Shown: positions 22,061 through 34,071, counted from the stretch's first letter. The stretch is DNA of 64,000 bases from Salvator merianae (GCA_003586115.2 QVOM02000025.1:88533152-88597151); one strand, 5' to 3'. Notes: generated from the letters alone by a model not told the origin. Program-made: numbers and translations.

Positions 22061-23117
22061 TGAGTCGCTCCAGATCCAGATGTCCCAGCTGGGTGTAGCT
22101 AGCAGCTAATTATGGGTCTCTTTGTCCCAGACAGCCCCCACTGCCTTAGGCAGAAAGAGCTTGAGTCACTTGCTTTCTTCCAACTCTGTAAGGAAGGTCA
22201 GTGCCAGCTTCTAGGACTAGGGTACAGTGTTTCTTGGTTTTTTTGTGGCAAAGCAACAGGAGAAGAGAAGGAGAGGTAGATTTGGCATTATGTGTGTGAT
22301 TTGGAAACTGGGACCATGTCTTGTATGAGGTGTCCCCTCTTAATTGCTACCGCACAATTTGGCATTTTCAGAAAATGGTTCTGGGGAGAAGAAGAGATCG
22401 AGGAAGGCTCTTGCCAGAAGTGACAGCTACCTTGAGAGAGATTTCATCTTATGAAAAGTCCTGAGCTCAAGCAGGCAAAGTCAAAGGAGGTGATGATTTG
22501 TAAGAATCAGAGGCACAAAGAATACTGAGTACATTTGTGTGAAAGCCGCTCTGCAGGCTCTTGCCTTGATCAGTCAGAGCGTGAGGACCTTCAGAGTTGC
22601 CTCAGGTGATGCCTGTTAAAAATGGGCAAAAAAAAAAGAACAGGCATTGTGTGAAGCAACCTTGAAGGGCCTTCACACTCTGAACAAGGCAAGAGCTTGC
22701 AAAGGGGGGTTCTGGCCAGCAAGTCCTGTATTTTCTGTGCTTCTGCACCATAAATTGCCACTCCCTTTCTCTGCTTTTCCTTCCTCTTGTTGCTTTTCCA
22801 AAGACTTTGTTGCTTATGGGACAGCTGCTCCTTCCAGCAAGTGTCGTCTTCTGCCTCTTTCCTCCCATTGGAAGATGCCAAATCCAGGCGAGTTGGCTTC
22901 TTGAAGGTTCTCCTAACCCCTGGTTTTCCATTAGTTTTAACTGTTTATATAGCGTCATTTTATAGAATGCACCACTTTCCAAGAACCTAAACATTGTGTT
23001 GTGCAGAGTTCTAGTCTAGTCTGGTAGAATGTGAAATTGATGTTCAACTATGGAGATGGTGAAGTTCATTTCCTAAAGCACTTGGATTTCCTTTGTCAGG
23101 CAAACTAGGTAAAGGTG
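22061..23117. other. Intron sequence, no exon seen
   Basis: Overlapping frames on both strands at 22590-22990 (up to 130 codons) match no known family. Confidence 0.45.
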
Positions 23118-23210
23118 GCTAATCTGTGGCCCTTCAGATGTTTTTGAACTGCACATCTTGTCAGTCTCAGCCATTATGGCCCCTGAGTACTGCACGATGG
23201 GAACGGTTGT
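23118..23210. mobile_element. Probable degraded hAT-type repeat
   Basis: GGTGGCTAATCTGTGGCCCT followed by TCAGATGTTTTTGAACTGCA resembles a repeat common in sauropsids that starts near GGCCCTTCAGATG and is usually placed with hAT elements. One end only. Confidence 0.35.
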
Positions 23211-23218
23211 TCAGCAAT

Positions 23219-23419
23219 CAGCGGTGGCCGCTGGCTTTAAGGGCAGGTGTTTGTGCCCCACACAAAGCACGCCATGGCTGTTTGTGGGGCCTCTGTGCCT
23301 CTGTATTGTTACAGCAGGTTGCTAGGTGACAGTATGGAAGTCCAGAGGCCCCGCGAATAGCCATGGCACGCTTTGCGCGGGGTGCGAACACCTGCCCTTA
23401 AAGCTGGAGGCCGCTGCTG
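23219..23419. mobile_element. hAT-like palindromic element, family A, copy 4
   Basis: CAGCGGTGGCCGCTGGCTTT at the left and GGAGGCCGCTGCTG at the right, with GCCATGGC near both arms. The flanks TCAGCAAT and CCAACAGT match at 5 of 8 positions, all differences being transitions, as expected of an old 8-bp duplication. Confidence 0.82.
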
Positions 23420-24084
23420 CCAACAGTGCTTGTAGGACCACAGCCGCCATTTGACTGGCTATTCTTTCCAGGAGTCTAGTGAGGATCCGTCAGTCTGTGG
23501 CAAAGGGAATACAGTGAATTTAGTGTGAATTTTTTTAGCTCGTGGATTTCCTTGGAGTGCTCGTCCTGAGTGAGGGACAGTGCTGATGCTGGGGAAAAGT
23601 GATGTCGTCTGTGTGTCTGAGTCCTCTCATAGGTGAGCGAAAGGATGGGGGGTAGTGCAGTATGTAATAGCTGCAGTGTGCCAGATCACATTGGTTTGTA
23701 TAGGCCTTCAGTTGGTTCTAAAGTCTTATTTCTCTTGCCCGGATGCAGTATGGACTGGGACTGGTCCACAGCATTGTCAGATTGTTTCGCAGAGTTTCAC
23801 AGGCAAGGTGAGACTGCAGTTCTGGGAGAAAATGTGTGGATGAAGGTACTAGTGTGAATATACTTGCATCTCAATGCTCACACTTAGTCTTGATTGAGAA
23901 AAGGTGGAGCTAGAAGCATGTGTATTCATGTCGGTACCCTATACTGTGTTAGTCTCCGTGCCATCATCTGATGCCAGTTTCTGTCACAGTAAATGAGACA
24001 AGGATTGGATAGGGGGCTGTGAGTTCTGATGACTGATGTTAAATCTCAGGATATGGCAAAGGACTTACCATAATGAGGTAGGTT
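23420..24084. other. Intron sequence, no exon seen
   Basis: No repeat or exon recognised. Confidence 0.45.
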
Positions 24085-24250
24085 CTAACATATGAACATA
24101 AGAGAAGCCCTGTTGGATTGGGCCATGGCCCATCGTGTCCAGCATATCCTGTCTTACGCAGTGGACCACCAATTGCTTCCACCTGTCTCTCAACCTGGAG
24201 GTGATACCTGATCATCCTTTCTAGTAGCCATTGCTACATCTGTCCTCCAC
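24085..24250 (-). mobile_element. CR1-like LINE 3' end, 1 of 3
   Basis: GAACATAAGAGAAGCCCTGT followed by TGGATTGGGCCATGGCCC. It is the first of three head-to-tail copies. Confidence 0.82.
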
Positions 24251-24484
24251 AAATTTGTCTATAAGAACATGAGGAGCCCTGCTAGATTCGGCCACAGCCC
24301 ATCTAGTCCAGCATCCTGTCTCACACAGTGGCCCACCAATTGCTTCTGGGCATCTCAAGCAGAAGGCAGAGCCCCCCACCTGCTCTCAGTTGCCTACAAA
24401 TGGCATCCTGCTGGCCTCTCCAACCTGGAGGTGGTACCTGGTCATCCTTTCTAGTGACCATCGATAAACCTGTCCTCTATGAAT
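24251..24484 (-). mobile_element. CR1-like LINE 3' end, 2 of 3
   Basis: It starts TATAAGAACATGAGGAGCCC and runs to the CATCGATAAACCTGTCC block. Confidence 0.85.
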
Positions 24485-24602
24485 TTGTCTATAAGAATGT
24501 AAGAGGAGCCCTGCTGGATCGGGCCACGGCCCATCTAGTCCAGCATCCTGTCTCACACAGTGGCCCACCAATTGCTTCTGGGCATTATCAAGCAGAAGAT
24601 GG
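24485..24602 (-). mobile_element. CR1-like LINE 3' end, 3 of 3
   Basis: It starts TGTCTATAAGAATGTAAGAG and breaks off after ATCAAGCAGAAGAT. Confidence 0.82.
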
Positions 24603-24868
24603 AGGCGAAACCTCATTATTTATTGGATCATTATTGCCTGTGAGGTGTATTGTATTTAATGGTTCACTCTGTACCGGTAATTGTGGAAATAGAAGCATGT
24701 ATTATATGTGCAAAGTAGTTGTAGTAATTATAGGACAAGCCTACATTCTTATGATCATAAGTTTTTAAAAAAGTGAACCATGAAGCTTAACAGAATGCTT
24801 TCTAACTCACTCATTTCCCATTCATATTCTTATAAGAGTTGTTTTTTCGTGTTAAGCAGCATTAAAAT

Positions 24869-25025
24869 GAGATCGACTCTTGGTGTCTCCATGGATACAT
24901 CCATGCAGTTTCCTTGGCAGATACAGAGGTGTTTTGCCAGTACCTTATTTTAGGGGGATGCCAGGTATTGGACCTGTGACCCTCTGTTCCACAAGCAGTT
25001 GCTGTACCACTAAGCTTTGGCTGCC
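24869..25025 (-). mobile_element. tRNA-derived SINE (Sauria type)
   Basis: CATGCAGTTTCCTTGGCAGA, GACCTGTGACCCTCTG and GCTGTACCACTAAGCTTTGG give the SINE body and tRNA-like head on the minus strand. Diverged. Confidence 0.7.
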
Positions 25026-26164
25026 CTTTTATTTTACTGAAGGCAACAATTGTTGAAAAGAGGTGAACGGGTGTGATGATTAATAGGATGACTTACATCT
25101 GTTTACATCTGTATTTTTTTAATTAGGTCTTACTATTTTTTGTTTTTCTATGTAAATTATGTTGAGTCTGTAGAAATCCATAGGACTTAAATTTAGTTAA
25201 ATAAATAAATAAAAGCAAAATTTTTGCAAGTCTAGGGTGTGTATAATTGATAAAAGAAAAAAAATAGTTCTTAATATGCCATGTGTCTATTCAGAGAAAT
25301 TCTTTGTATGGAAAAGCTAACCTGGGTAAGATGTGCAGAAGCAGCTTGCTTTATCGATCTTTTGGTAATCCTGTTGTGACTTGATAGTTCATAACCTCTA
25401 AGGTCCTTGTCAGGTGCTCCTTTCTTATGAGAGGGACACAGACAACAGCAGTGATAAGTGAAGATGGAGGGTTTATGGCATATAATTGAGCAAGATGTCT
25501 TCTGTGGTCCTTGGTTCAGCCCCATGGTACGGTTGAGAAAGGACCAGGAGGGCATAGAGCCGTGACATGCGGGTTGGTGGATTTTTGTGGCCATCTCCTT
25601 TCTGTGTGCCACCTCAGCACATCAGACTTTGCCGACATGAGCTGACCAAGGTGCGTTTCTCTTTCCCGTGGATGAATGGTGCCTGTGAGAAGACGTAAGC
25701 AAATGAGAATCTAGACAGGTGATATGCCAGGGATGTCGAACTGTGTTTCTCCAGTGGAATGCTGGGTGTTGTTGTTGATGTTGTTCTGTCTCAAAAGACA
25801 ATGAGAAGAGCCTGGGCGTGAGATATGGAAACTCCGAGTTGTCCACACATCAGAGTTTCCCTCTTGGCCTCACCGGTGCTATCCAAAAGCATGTAAGCGC
25901 GGCATTTGGCACTGGGTTGTCTGCAGGAGCTGCCAAAGCAATGACCAATGGTCTGTCCGACTGCCTTAAGGACTCCAGTTCAGATTTTCTGTCTGGGTTT
26001 GCTCTGTTAGCCAAGGCACTCAGGAGGCAGTGAGGTTCTTTTGCCCGGGAAGACTCCGCGAGCTTCTGTATCAGAACAGGGATTCAAACCAAGATACTCC
26101 TTGGTTCCAGCCTAGGACTCTTAACTGCTGTACCAGTAGAGGCTAGTTGTAGAGGGATTTGTGC
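25026..26164. other. Intron sequence, no exon seen
   Basis: TTAGTTAAATAAATAAATAA at about 25194 may be a decayed LINE tail. No exon recognised. Confidence 0.4.
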
Positions 26165-26645
26165 TTGAGGAACATCTGCACTGGCTGTCAGTTTGCTACC
26201 AGGCCCAGTTCAAGGTGTTAACCATAACTTGTGAGGCCCTAAATGACTTGGGCCCCAAATATTTAAAGGAACGCCTTTTTCCATATTGACCTGCCTGTGC
26301 CTTAAGATCTGTAGAGGAGGCCCTCTTGGTTATACCACCACCCTCAGTAGCAAAAGGGGTGGGCACTGGGGTGGCGGCTCTCAGTGGTGGCTCTGAGGCT
26401 ATAGAGTAGCCTCCCCCTGAGGTGCATCATGCACCTTCACTTTACATTTTTAGGGAAGCAGTGAAGATGCGTCTCTTTGCCCTGGCCTTTGGCTAGATAA
26501 GGAAACAGCTTTTCCTCCCCACTTTCAGACACCGTTATTGTTTCAGTATGCTCATTTTTATATCTGGTTTTTAATGTTGTAACCTGCCTTGAGACCTTTG
26601 GGTGTAGGGGACAGGGCAGGATAAAAATGCAAATCATCATCATCA
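26165..26645 (+). mobile_element. L2-like LINE C-terminus and tail
   Basis: The + strand gives LHWLPVSYQAQFKVL and then LNDLGPKYLKERLFPY, a typical L2-group C-terminal stretch, with an in-frame stop. The 3' end CTGCCTTGAGACCTTTGGGT and GGGCAGGATAAAAATGC is followed by an (ATC)n run. Confidence 0.82.
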
Positions 26646-27749
26646 ACAACATCATCATCATCTGGAGGACAGCAGTTTGAGACCCCTGTGATAGAGTAGA
26701 TGAAGCAAAAACCCAGGCACCCAAAGGTATGCTTGTTTGGAAACTGATTTGTCTGAGTCTATCTTTGCTCTGGGGCTGCAGGGTTTTCTTCTGCGGCGGA
26801 CTGTACTGCCTGCAGCACCATCAAGATTTCCCTCCAAAGTGATGTGTTCATTATGCAGGCACCCATAACAACAACAACAACAACAACAACAAAAAGCGGT
26901 TTTAGTGGCAGAGGTACTGTCACGCGTCTTGTTAGCAGATGACTAATACGGTGGAGTAACAAAAGCATCCATGTGGGATGTTTTGATTTTAGCAGTTAGC
27001 ATTTTACTTTGCGGTACAGTTCTACTGCCAGGACTTGTTAGCATGGCCATAGTCTTGTTAGAGAGCATTAGGATTACTTTGTGGTGTTTTTATTAGAGCA
27101 GCCTGTGATAAGCTGGTGATCTCCAAACATTTTGTTTTGCAACCCTTGGTGGCTGCTACAGCAGAAGCTCCCACAGTTATAGGAGGAATAGTAACAGATG
27201 TGTTACGAACGCATGTTGGGGTTTTTTGCCTCCCGTGTCAGTTCCCAAGCAGGCATGTAACAGGGTACTGTGGCTAATTGTGAGAGCATAAAATTGTGCT
27301 TGAATGAACCGGACAGTGTATTACGTCTGGCCATTGTTATTGAATTGGATGCGGTTATATTTTATCACTCTTTTAAAAGCTGTCTTGAGAGCATCTCCTG
27401 GCTCTAAGGAAGTATAAAGGTGCCATCAAGATGTAGCTTTCCCTGTGCAGTGTAGAAATCATTTCTCCTGTCGTCTTCTGAAAGATTTTTCCCAGTATGC
27501 CTGGGTGGCTTTCCGACTGAGTGCTAATCACCTCCAGCCCTCTTGAACGACCAGGCTCAGACGTGATTAGGAAAGGGAGGGCTAAATGTTGAGGCTTTGA
27601 GATTAACCAACAACTGGGAATGAGTTTTTAATAAACAAATTAATTGGCAGGATTCTTTGCAGTGGAGTTTAAACCTTGGCTCTGCCATGTTGACTGAAGT
27701 TTGTTATGCTGTCTATGGACCATTTGGATAGAGCTCACCGGTGACAGCT
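26646..27749. other. Intron sequence with an (AAC)n run
   Basis: A short (AAC)n microsatellite lies at about 26866-26893. No exon recognised. Confidence 0.45.
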
Positions 27750-28090
27750 ATAAGAACATAAAAACATAAGTGGAGCCTTGCTGGATCAGGCCACTGCCCA
27801 TCTAGTCCAGCATCCCATCTCTCACAGTGGCCCACCACTTGCTTCTGGGCATTCTCAAGCAGAATAAAAGGCAAAACCTTCACCTGCTCTTGACGCTCCA
27901 CAAATGGTTTTACAGACATCCTGCCTGTCTCTCCACCCTGGAGGCAGTACCTGGGCATCCATTCTAGTAGCCTTTGATACACCTGACTTCTATGTCCAAT
28001 CCGTTCTTAAAGCTATCCAGGCTGATTGCTGTCACCACCTCTTCTGGTAATAAAATCCATAGCTGGAGAATCTCTGACTTAAAGCCTTCT
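27750..28090 (-). mobile_element. CR1-like LINE 3' end
   Basis: It runs from TATAAGAACATAAAAACATA through GCATCCCATC to the coding boundary region TCCAGGCTGATTGCTGTCAC (reverse of the C-terminal codons). Confidence 0.82.
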
Positions 28091-29379
28091 ATTGAGAAAG
28101 GTTTATATAGTTTGAAGGTGTGAAATAAGAGGGCAGGATCCAGCCAAAGGTGCTCTGTTGGGTGACCTTCATGAGAAGATTGTGCTTTGAATTCCTGTGC
28201 TACACCAAACTGTTAACTTGAATACAGATCTCCTGAGTGACTGTTATATCCCTTGAGTGTGTGTAGTGAGCTTTCTGCTATGCCAAAATAATTTATACAA
28301 TTTGGGTGCCTTGTAGCAGTTTGAGACCTGGAAAAACTTGAATACAAGGCTATAGGTGTTGGATGATTACTTCTGTTTGTATTCAAAATACATGCAATTT
28401 TCCATAACATTGCTTGCCGGAGTCTGCAGTTCTGTACACAGGAAGCTGAGCAAATGTCTCTGAACTGAACAAAGGTAATATGTATGTGACTGAACTGCCA
28501 TTCAAGCATTCCCCCCCTTATTTGAAGTCTTCTCCATATTTGCAGAAGTCTGGCAAATGAAGTGTAGCTAGGTATGAGGCGAACAGTGGAAATGTATTAG
28601 CATTATGCAATTACAGGGTTTTTTAGCAAGACTCTATCTTTCATTAGTTTAATAGAAGATGTTGAAGAGGTATATTATGTTGCTTTAATGGCCGAAAAAT
28701 GCTGAGTACTTTTTAGACCTAATTTTGGGTGTAGAGCATAATAGTCTGTCATTATGGTTGTCAGCTCTGACTGAGCAAATGCTAGAGATTTTCCTTCCAG
28801 CTCTTTTTATTTACTGATTTGTAAGCCACCGTATCAGCCAGTGTCCGAAGGGTGGATAAGACATGTTTGGCATGATGTTGGAGATGAGGAGATTTTTGAT
28901 AAATGTGGCAGCATAGGAGGTCTTCATGAGGTGGTGAAGATGGAAGGGGCAGGATCCTCACCCACCTGCCGGTGCAGGTGCTGGTTGACCTTCTCCAAGA
29001 GGAGAACTTTGGATGATTGGATTACAAAAATGATAGATTTAGCAGAAAAGGACAAGTAGACAAACATTTTAAGAGATAAGATAGTTTAAAGTTTTGTAAA
29101 GAACTGGCAACCTTTTATTGACATTCTGCAAAGCAGTGAGAGGGATTCACCTGTCGCTGAGTTTGATGACTAATTTGAGAAGATGGACTGGGAGGGAAAA
29201 GAAGACATGTAGATTTGAGGAGCAAGAGTTATATTAAAAAAAAAAGAGCAACTCAGAGAAGATTGCAGCCAACTTAGTGTACTAGATGACAGATGTAATA
29301 GTTACGTATTTTGGATTTTGTGTCATGCAAGGCTTGTAATGTAGTTAATGATAATAATAATAATTTCTCCAAGAGGGTC
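28091..29379. other. Intron sequence, no exon seen
   Basis: It has an (ATA)n run near 29350 and no recognised exon or repeat. Confidence 0.45.
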
Positions 29380-30560
29380 TGGGGGAGATCTTGCCTTTAA
29401 CACCTGGCACTGCCAGGTTGTGTCCCAGTCTGCAGCTCTCGACACAGCAGGGGATTCCTCCCTGTGTGCAGAACTCCACACCAAGGTGTTCCTGAAGGGA
29501 GCAAGGCAAGACTCTACCAATTGAGCACAGACCCCCTTCTTGGAGGCTCAGTTGTGCCTTGCCCCCGCCAACTCAGCTGCCATTTGAACCTCTGAAGGAG
29601 CTCTTCCTTCGGGTGGTCCCCTGCAGGTGGCCGTCCTAGTAGCCATCTCGTCAGCAGGAAGGGTGTCCAAGATGGCGGCCCTCTCCGTCCCTGTGGCTAT
29701 GTCCCTTCAGCCCGGTCTCGTGTCGCCTTGCATACACATCCGTTGTTCTGACCCAAGGGGACTTCCCCTGTCACAGGGGCAGGAAGTCATGCTTCTCCCT
29801 TCGTAGCTTTTCACACACCCTGGAGAGGCTGTGGCACTCCTTGGACATGAGGATGGCATTGAGGATCTATGTATGTAGAGCAGCCGAGGGGAGGAGGTTG
29901 GATTCCTTGTGTGTCCGCTGCTTGCCAGGGAGGTTGGGACAGAGGGCTCTGACCAGGACCATGGCAGGATGGATTAAGGCCTGCATCAATTTAGCTTGCA
30001 AGTCACAGGGGAAGGCCATGTTTTCCAACACAATAGCCCATTTAACTAGATCTCGGGCAGCACCGGTGGCTTTACTACCAGTGCTTCTACCTTTTGACGT
30101 TGGCAGGGCAGCGGTGAGGAAGATGCTATCTGCTTTCTCCAGATACTTCAGGTTGGATCTCTTTAGGTCAGCAGAGGCAGCGTTGCGTAGGAGGGTACTA
30201 CAGCAGGTCACGAACAAGTAGGTTTAGCCTTTCATCCACCGTGGAATCACTAAGCTGTGGTACACGCCATAGTTCCAGGGGCCCTCAGTGTGGGACCACG
30301 AGAAGGGCCGGTTGGCACCTACTATGGATGGTTTTCCTGGTGGTTCTATGTGCAGAGGGCTGGGGGGCCTTGCTTTGTCATTCTGGCCAGGCCCAGCACC
30401 AGCCTGCACTGCAAACATGGCATCACCAGGAACTGGAGAAGACCAGAAGGGGCGAGGCTTCCCCTACCATACTGATCTCCTCTTCTTCCTCTGCCTCCAA
30501 GCACAAAGAAACTGTAGTACCAGGCATCAATAGCGTGGGGAACATTTCTACTCATCTGCC
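29380..30560 (+). mobile_element. DIRS retrotransposon, recombinase end
   Basis: DIRS elements insert by a tyrosine recombinase rather than an integrase. Upstream reading gives VFLKGARQ and then VAVLVAISSAGRVSKMAALS (29627-29686), matching the LVAITSARRVSEL block that holds the first catalytic arginine. The frame ends at TAG 29804; the rest continues one frame over. The 3' part (GTGTGGGACCACGAG ... GGTGGTTCTATGTGCAGA) matches DIRS terminal sequence. No reverse transcriptase is present, so this is a dead 3' fragment. Confidence 0.75.
29841..30221 (+). pseudogene. DIRS tyrosine recombinase, C-terminal half (broken)
   Basis: This 126-codon open frame holds LDSLCV and GWIKACINLACKSQGKA, then the H-x-x-R motif HLTR at residues 67-70 and the catalytic tyrosine in SRYFRLD at residue 102. 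The order H-R-Y is as in active DIRS recombinases. The first arginine lies upstream at 29660-29662 in a different frame, beyond an in-frame stop at 29804, so the enzyme is split by a 1-base shift and not functional. The minus-strand frame over the same bases is a shadow. Confidence 0.78.
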
Positions 30561-30624
30561 TCATTCGGAGAGTTACGAAGAAGCTAGGTCTTGCCTAACA
30601 GAGTCTCTCTCATGGCTTATTTGT

Positions 30625-30690
30625 CTGTTTGTTCATTTTTCTATCCCATCCTATATGCAGAGGTCTCAGGGCAGGCTTGCTTTGATGAAA
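30625..30690 (-). mobile_element. L2-like LINE 3' tail
   Basis: TTGTTCATTTTTCTATCCCA followed by GAGGTCTCAGGGCAGG is the reverse of the L2 tail. Confidence 0.65.
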
Positions 30691-30859
30691 CAGAAGTGTG
30701 ATCCCTCTTGTAAACTTTTGCCTTATACAGAATGCGCTCTGATGGATTCTCATCCCCACCAGCATCACTTCATCGCTCTCTTCTCCAGTCTCTTTCCAAA
30801 TTAAATCTGGGAGTCTGGTCCAGAATCCTGTGTGCCCTAGTACTTATAGACTGATTGTA

Positions 30860-31310
30860 TAGACACCTAGAATGTGGTTTAAAGAATCTGGGAGTCTTCT
30901 GGATAAAATGGGAGGCTTTAGCAAGCCCGAAATATCTAAAGGAACACCTTCTCCGATATAGACCTGCCCATGCCCTAAGATCTGCCAGTGAGATCCTCTT
31001 AGCAATGCCACCTGTTTCAGCAGTTAAGAGACTAGGGCTACATGGGAGGGCCTTCTTGGTGATGGCCCCCAGACAATGGAATAGTCCCCCCTCCCCAAGT
31101 ATCCTCATTATATATATTCAGATGACTGGTGAAGACGTGCTTCTTTATCCTGGCCTTTGGTCGGGGGAACAGCATCCCCTCTCCATTCAGGCACGGTTAC
31201 TGCTTTAACTAATCTATTTTATCTGTGTTTATAGTGATATTAATGCAACCTGCCTTGAGACCTTCAGTTGTAGGGTGGGATAGAAATATCAATAAATAAA
31301 CAGATATATA
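30860..31310 (+). mobile_element. L2-like LINE C-terminus and tail
   Basis: The + frame 30855-31208 contains SPKYLKEHLLRYRPAHALRS and then GRAFLVMAPRQWNSPP, the L2-group C-terminal pattern. It is followed by CTGCCTTGAGACCTTCAGTT and a (AATA)n end. Confidence 0.85.
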
Positions 31311-32290
31311 ACTGCATTGTTTATAATTTCAAAGGAGAAAGCACACTCTGCCACTAAACTTCAAGCCATTACAGTGTAAAAATGAGGACAGTATCTTTTT
31401 GAATTCTGTTTTATAACAATAAGGTGGCTCTAAAGTGATTTTCAAAATGATGCTTCCTAAGCTGGAAAGAAAGATAATCATAGTCTCTCATGTCATTTCT
31501 AGTTTGATCCATAAGCGTAAAATTCAGAATACCTTTCCATTCAATACCTGTCATTCATTTTGTAACGGTCTTTAAAGTGACTTAATGTTGCTTTCGCACC
31601 TCTCGTCCTCTAATTTGCATTTCGTAGATGTCAGATAGAATTGTAGAAAAAAGAACCCTGCCGTTTTTTACACTCGAGAAAGAGAAGTGCTGTTCGTTAT
31701 TCTGTTTTGTATGCAGTGAGGTTTCTGCAGAATCATAAAGTCGTATTTGCTGCTTCTGAGTGTTGTGGGTGGCAAATGATCCAGCAGAATTGTGACCTTT
31801 ACAAACGAACTGTGCTCTTTGAGGCAGAAAACTGTGTTCTGCACGATGTGTGTAATTTATTCTGCTTTAGGTTTGCCTTCACTCTAGATCCTGAGTCACG
31901 CTTGATGGGGTACAAGTGACTGAGGCAGCGGAATTCTCTTGCGCCAACTTCTGTTGACTTCCACAACACTCTGTTGAGGAGTTGCCAGCGTGAACCTTAA
32001 CTGGACAAGTGTGCTTTCAGGCCTTGTATGTTTCCTCTTCCTGGCAAGATAACGTTTCATTTTTCGAGGGTCACAAAGTTCCGCTGCTGATGTGGCAGGG
32101 CAAACTGCTATTGTGCTTGATGCTAATTTGGGCTCAGGTTATTGCGTATCCGTACCACTTCTGTGTAGGGTCAGAAAGGGAAGCATCTGAAGCCATCTGG
32201 TTAAACCTGCATGAGTGGGAGGCGTTGGGCTGTGCATAGCACAGCTAGAGAATCCCCTATATCTTGCTGAGACTGGCATATGTTGACTCA
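31311..32290. other. Intron sequence, no exon seen
   Basis: AT-rich, no recognised repeat or exon. Confidence 0.45.
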
Positions 32291-32457
32291 GACCTTTTCT
32301 GCACTGGGTCTTATTCCGGATTATATTCCAGAATAGGGGCCTGCTATCCACGTGCTAGAGCAGACTGTGACATACTCTGCGCAGGATCTGCAGTAGTCTG
32401 CATTAGCATGTGGATAGAAGGCCCCTATACCAGGATATATTTTGAAATAAGGGCCTT
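32291..32457. mobile_element. Palindromic DNA element, family B, copy 4 (right end eroded)
   Basis: GACCTTTTCTGCACTGGGTC at the left. The inverted right side reaches GAAATAAGGGCC but lacks the AAGTGCAGAAA stretch. Confidence 0.75.
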
Positions 32458-32458
32458 C

Positions 32459-32650
32459 GGGTCCATCTACACCTCCATTTAAATCCAGCTTCAGTCCACC
32501 TTCAGTGTGAGAAAATACATCAGCAAAGTGACTAGTCATTTTCTTTCTCCATTATCTAAACCAGAGGTGGATTTTCTGGGTTGGATAATGCTGGAAGAGA
32601 ACAGCTTGTTCACTCTGCAAGCGGACTGAAGCTGGATTAGCTAAGGCGAG
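32459..32650. mobile_element. Palindromic DNA element, family C, copy 2
   Basis: GGTCCATCTACACCTCCATT, then AATCCAGCTTCAGTCCACCT at the left; GGACTGAAGCTGGATTAGC at the right, with the outer right end lost. It abuts the family B copy with almost no spacer. Confidence 0.78.
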
Positions 32651-33430
32651 AAAAGTCTCTTGCTTTTTTTCTATCTGGTCTTGCGCAGGTCCATTGTATC
32701 ACTTCACACTGTCTAGATTTTCTAGGAGAGTCCTAGCATGGTGATGTGTCTGTGAGCAATTTAAGCCTTCCTGGCTGCTACTAAACTTCAGGAAACTCTT
32801 TGCAGGCAAACCACAAGGAAGCAGTAATACTTCCTTGCTGAGTTCTGCTAAAGACAGATTGCGTGTGGTGCCTAGGACTTGTCTCCTTAGTTTCTCTGAG
32901 TCCCTCCAGAACGATAGGTGAAATGGTGGCTTTGTGGAAAAGACCCTTTGTGTATGGAGGTCACTGTCACCCTGTGCCAGTCTGTGGTGCAGACAGTTTC
33001 TCAGTTCCTGCTCTCATAACAAGCTTCGCTTGTCACCAGCTGCTCCCAGCTGCAAGTGATTTCATGTCTTGTGTGCCTTCAGCTAAGCTTGCGTTTGCTG
33101 GGCCCATAAACTTCAAAGAGTCATTCCATCAGGCAGCACGAGGAGGACAGAAGAGGCGGCTTTGGAGGGCCCCCCCCCCAAATCATGGGAGAGTCCCTCC
33201 TGGCTCCGCCCTCACCTGCCATCTAAGCATCCTCTTCATTGGGCAGCGAGAGAGGAAGAGAGGATGGCCCTGCAGGGACTTTTCCTTCCATCCATCCTGC
33301 CAAAGTTTCACTTTTCTTTTGCCCTTCTGAATCCCCTTCTTTCTTTTTTCGTATGGTGGCTTTTAGATTGCAGTCCTGCCTGCAGAGCCGTGCCTGGCAC
33401 TGCATTTTGGAAAGTCAACTTTGGGAGTCT
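32651..33430. other. Intron sequence, no exon seen
   Basis: The 155- and 120-codon + frames at 32863-33524 overlap each other and match nothing known. Confidence 0.45.
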
Positions 33431-33750
33431 TCGGGCGCTTTCTTGCCACTGTGGAATGTTCGACGGTGAACATTCCACGGTGGTATGGACCACGCGGCGT
33501 GGACACTGTGCCGCGTGGCCCTAGTCTGCACTACAGGCAGGAGAAGTGTCCAGCCACTGCCATGGTGACCGGCAATGCTGCACTGAGTGTGGTGTGGTGT
33601 GGCTATGCATTCACACCTGTTCACATTCGCACTTTACTGGGAGCTGACTATCACTAATTTGTGCTTCACAGTTAATCGTGATCACAAGGGCCTCCATGAA
33701 GCACGGAATTAGTTTTGGACGCTTGCTAGTGCAAAGTTTGAATAGGCCCT
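33431..33750 (+). mobile_element. Foldback DNA element, family D, copy 4 (shortened)
   Basis: GGGCGCTTTCTTGCC at the left, then the hairpin GTGGAATGTTC ... GAACATTCCAC. The core has GTGTCCAGCCACTGCCATGG and the right end GCAAAGTTTGAATAGGCCC. 320 bp. Confidence 0.78.
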
Positions 33751-33944
33751 TTTATAGGCTTATGAGTGGGCTACAAAGGCAGCAAATGTATATATGCATT
33801 AAACATTTGCAGCGTGAACACAAATGGATGAGTTCTTATATAGATGATGTATACAGTAGTTTTTGTTTTTCTAACATAAACTCTGGTAACATAATATTCT
33901 GTTCTTGTTAGGTACCGTCAAGTTAAGAGCTGATTTCTAGTTAC

Positions 33945-34071
33945 TGCACTGATAGATCCGTGTACATAATTTTCTTGGCAGACAGAGAAGTGGTTTCCCG
34001 TTACTGGGACTTGCATCTTCATGACCCTCTGCTTTTTGGGCAGCTGCTCTACCACTGAGCGGCCATTCCCA
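33945..34071 (-). mobile_element. tRNA-derived SINE (Sauria type)
   Basis: TTTTCTTGGCAGACAGAGAA and GCAGCTGCTCTACCACTGAG mark the body and tRNA-like head on the minus strand. Confidence 0.72.

Noticed and set aside
29867..30217. 116-codon minus frame
   Set aside because: Antisense shadow of the DIRS recombinase.
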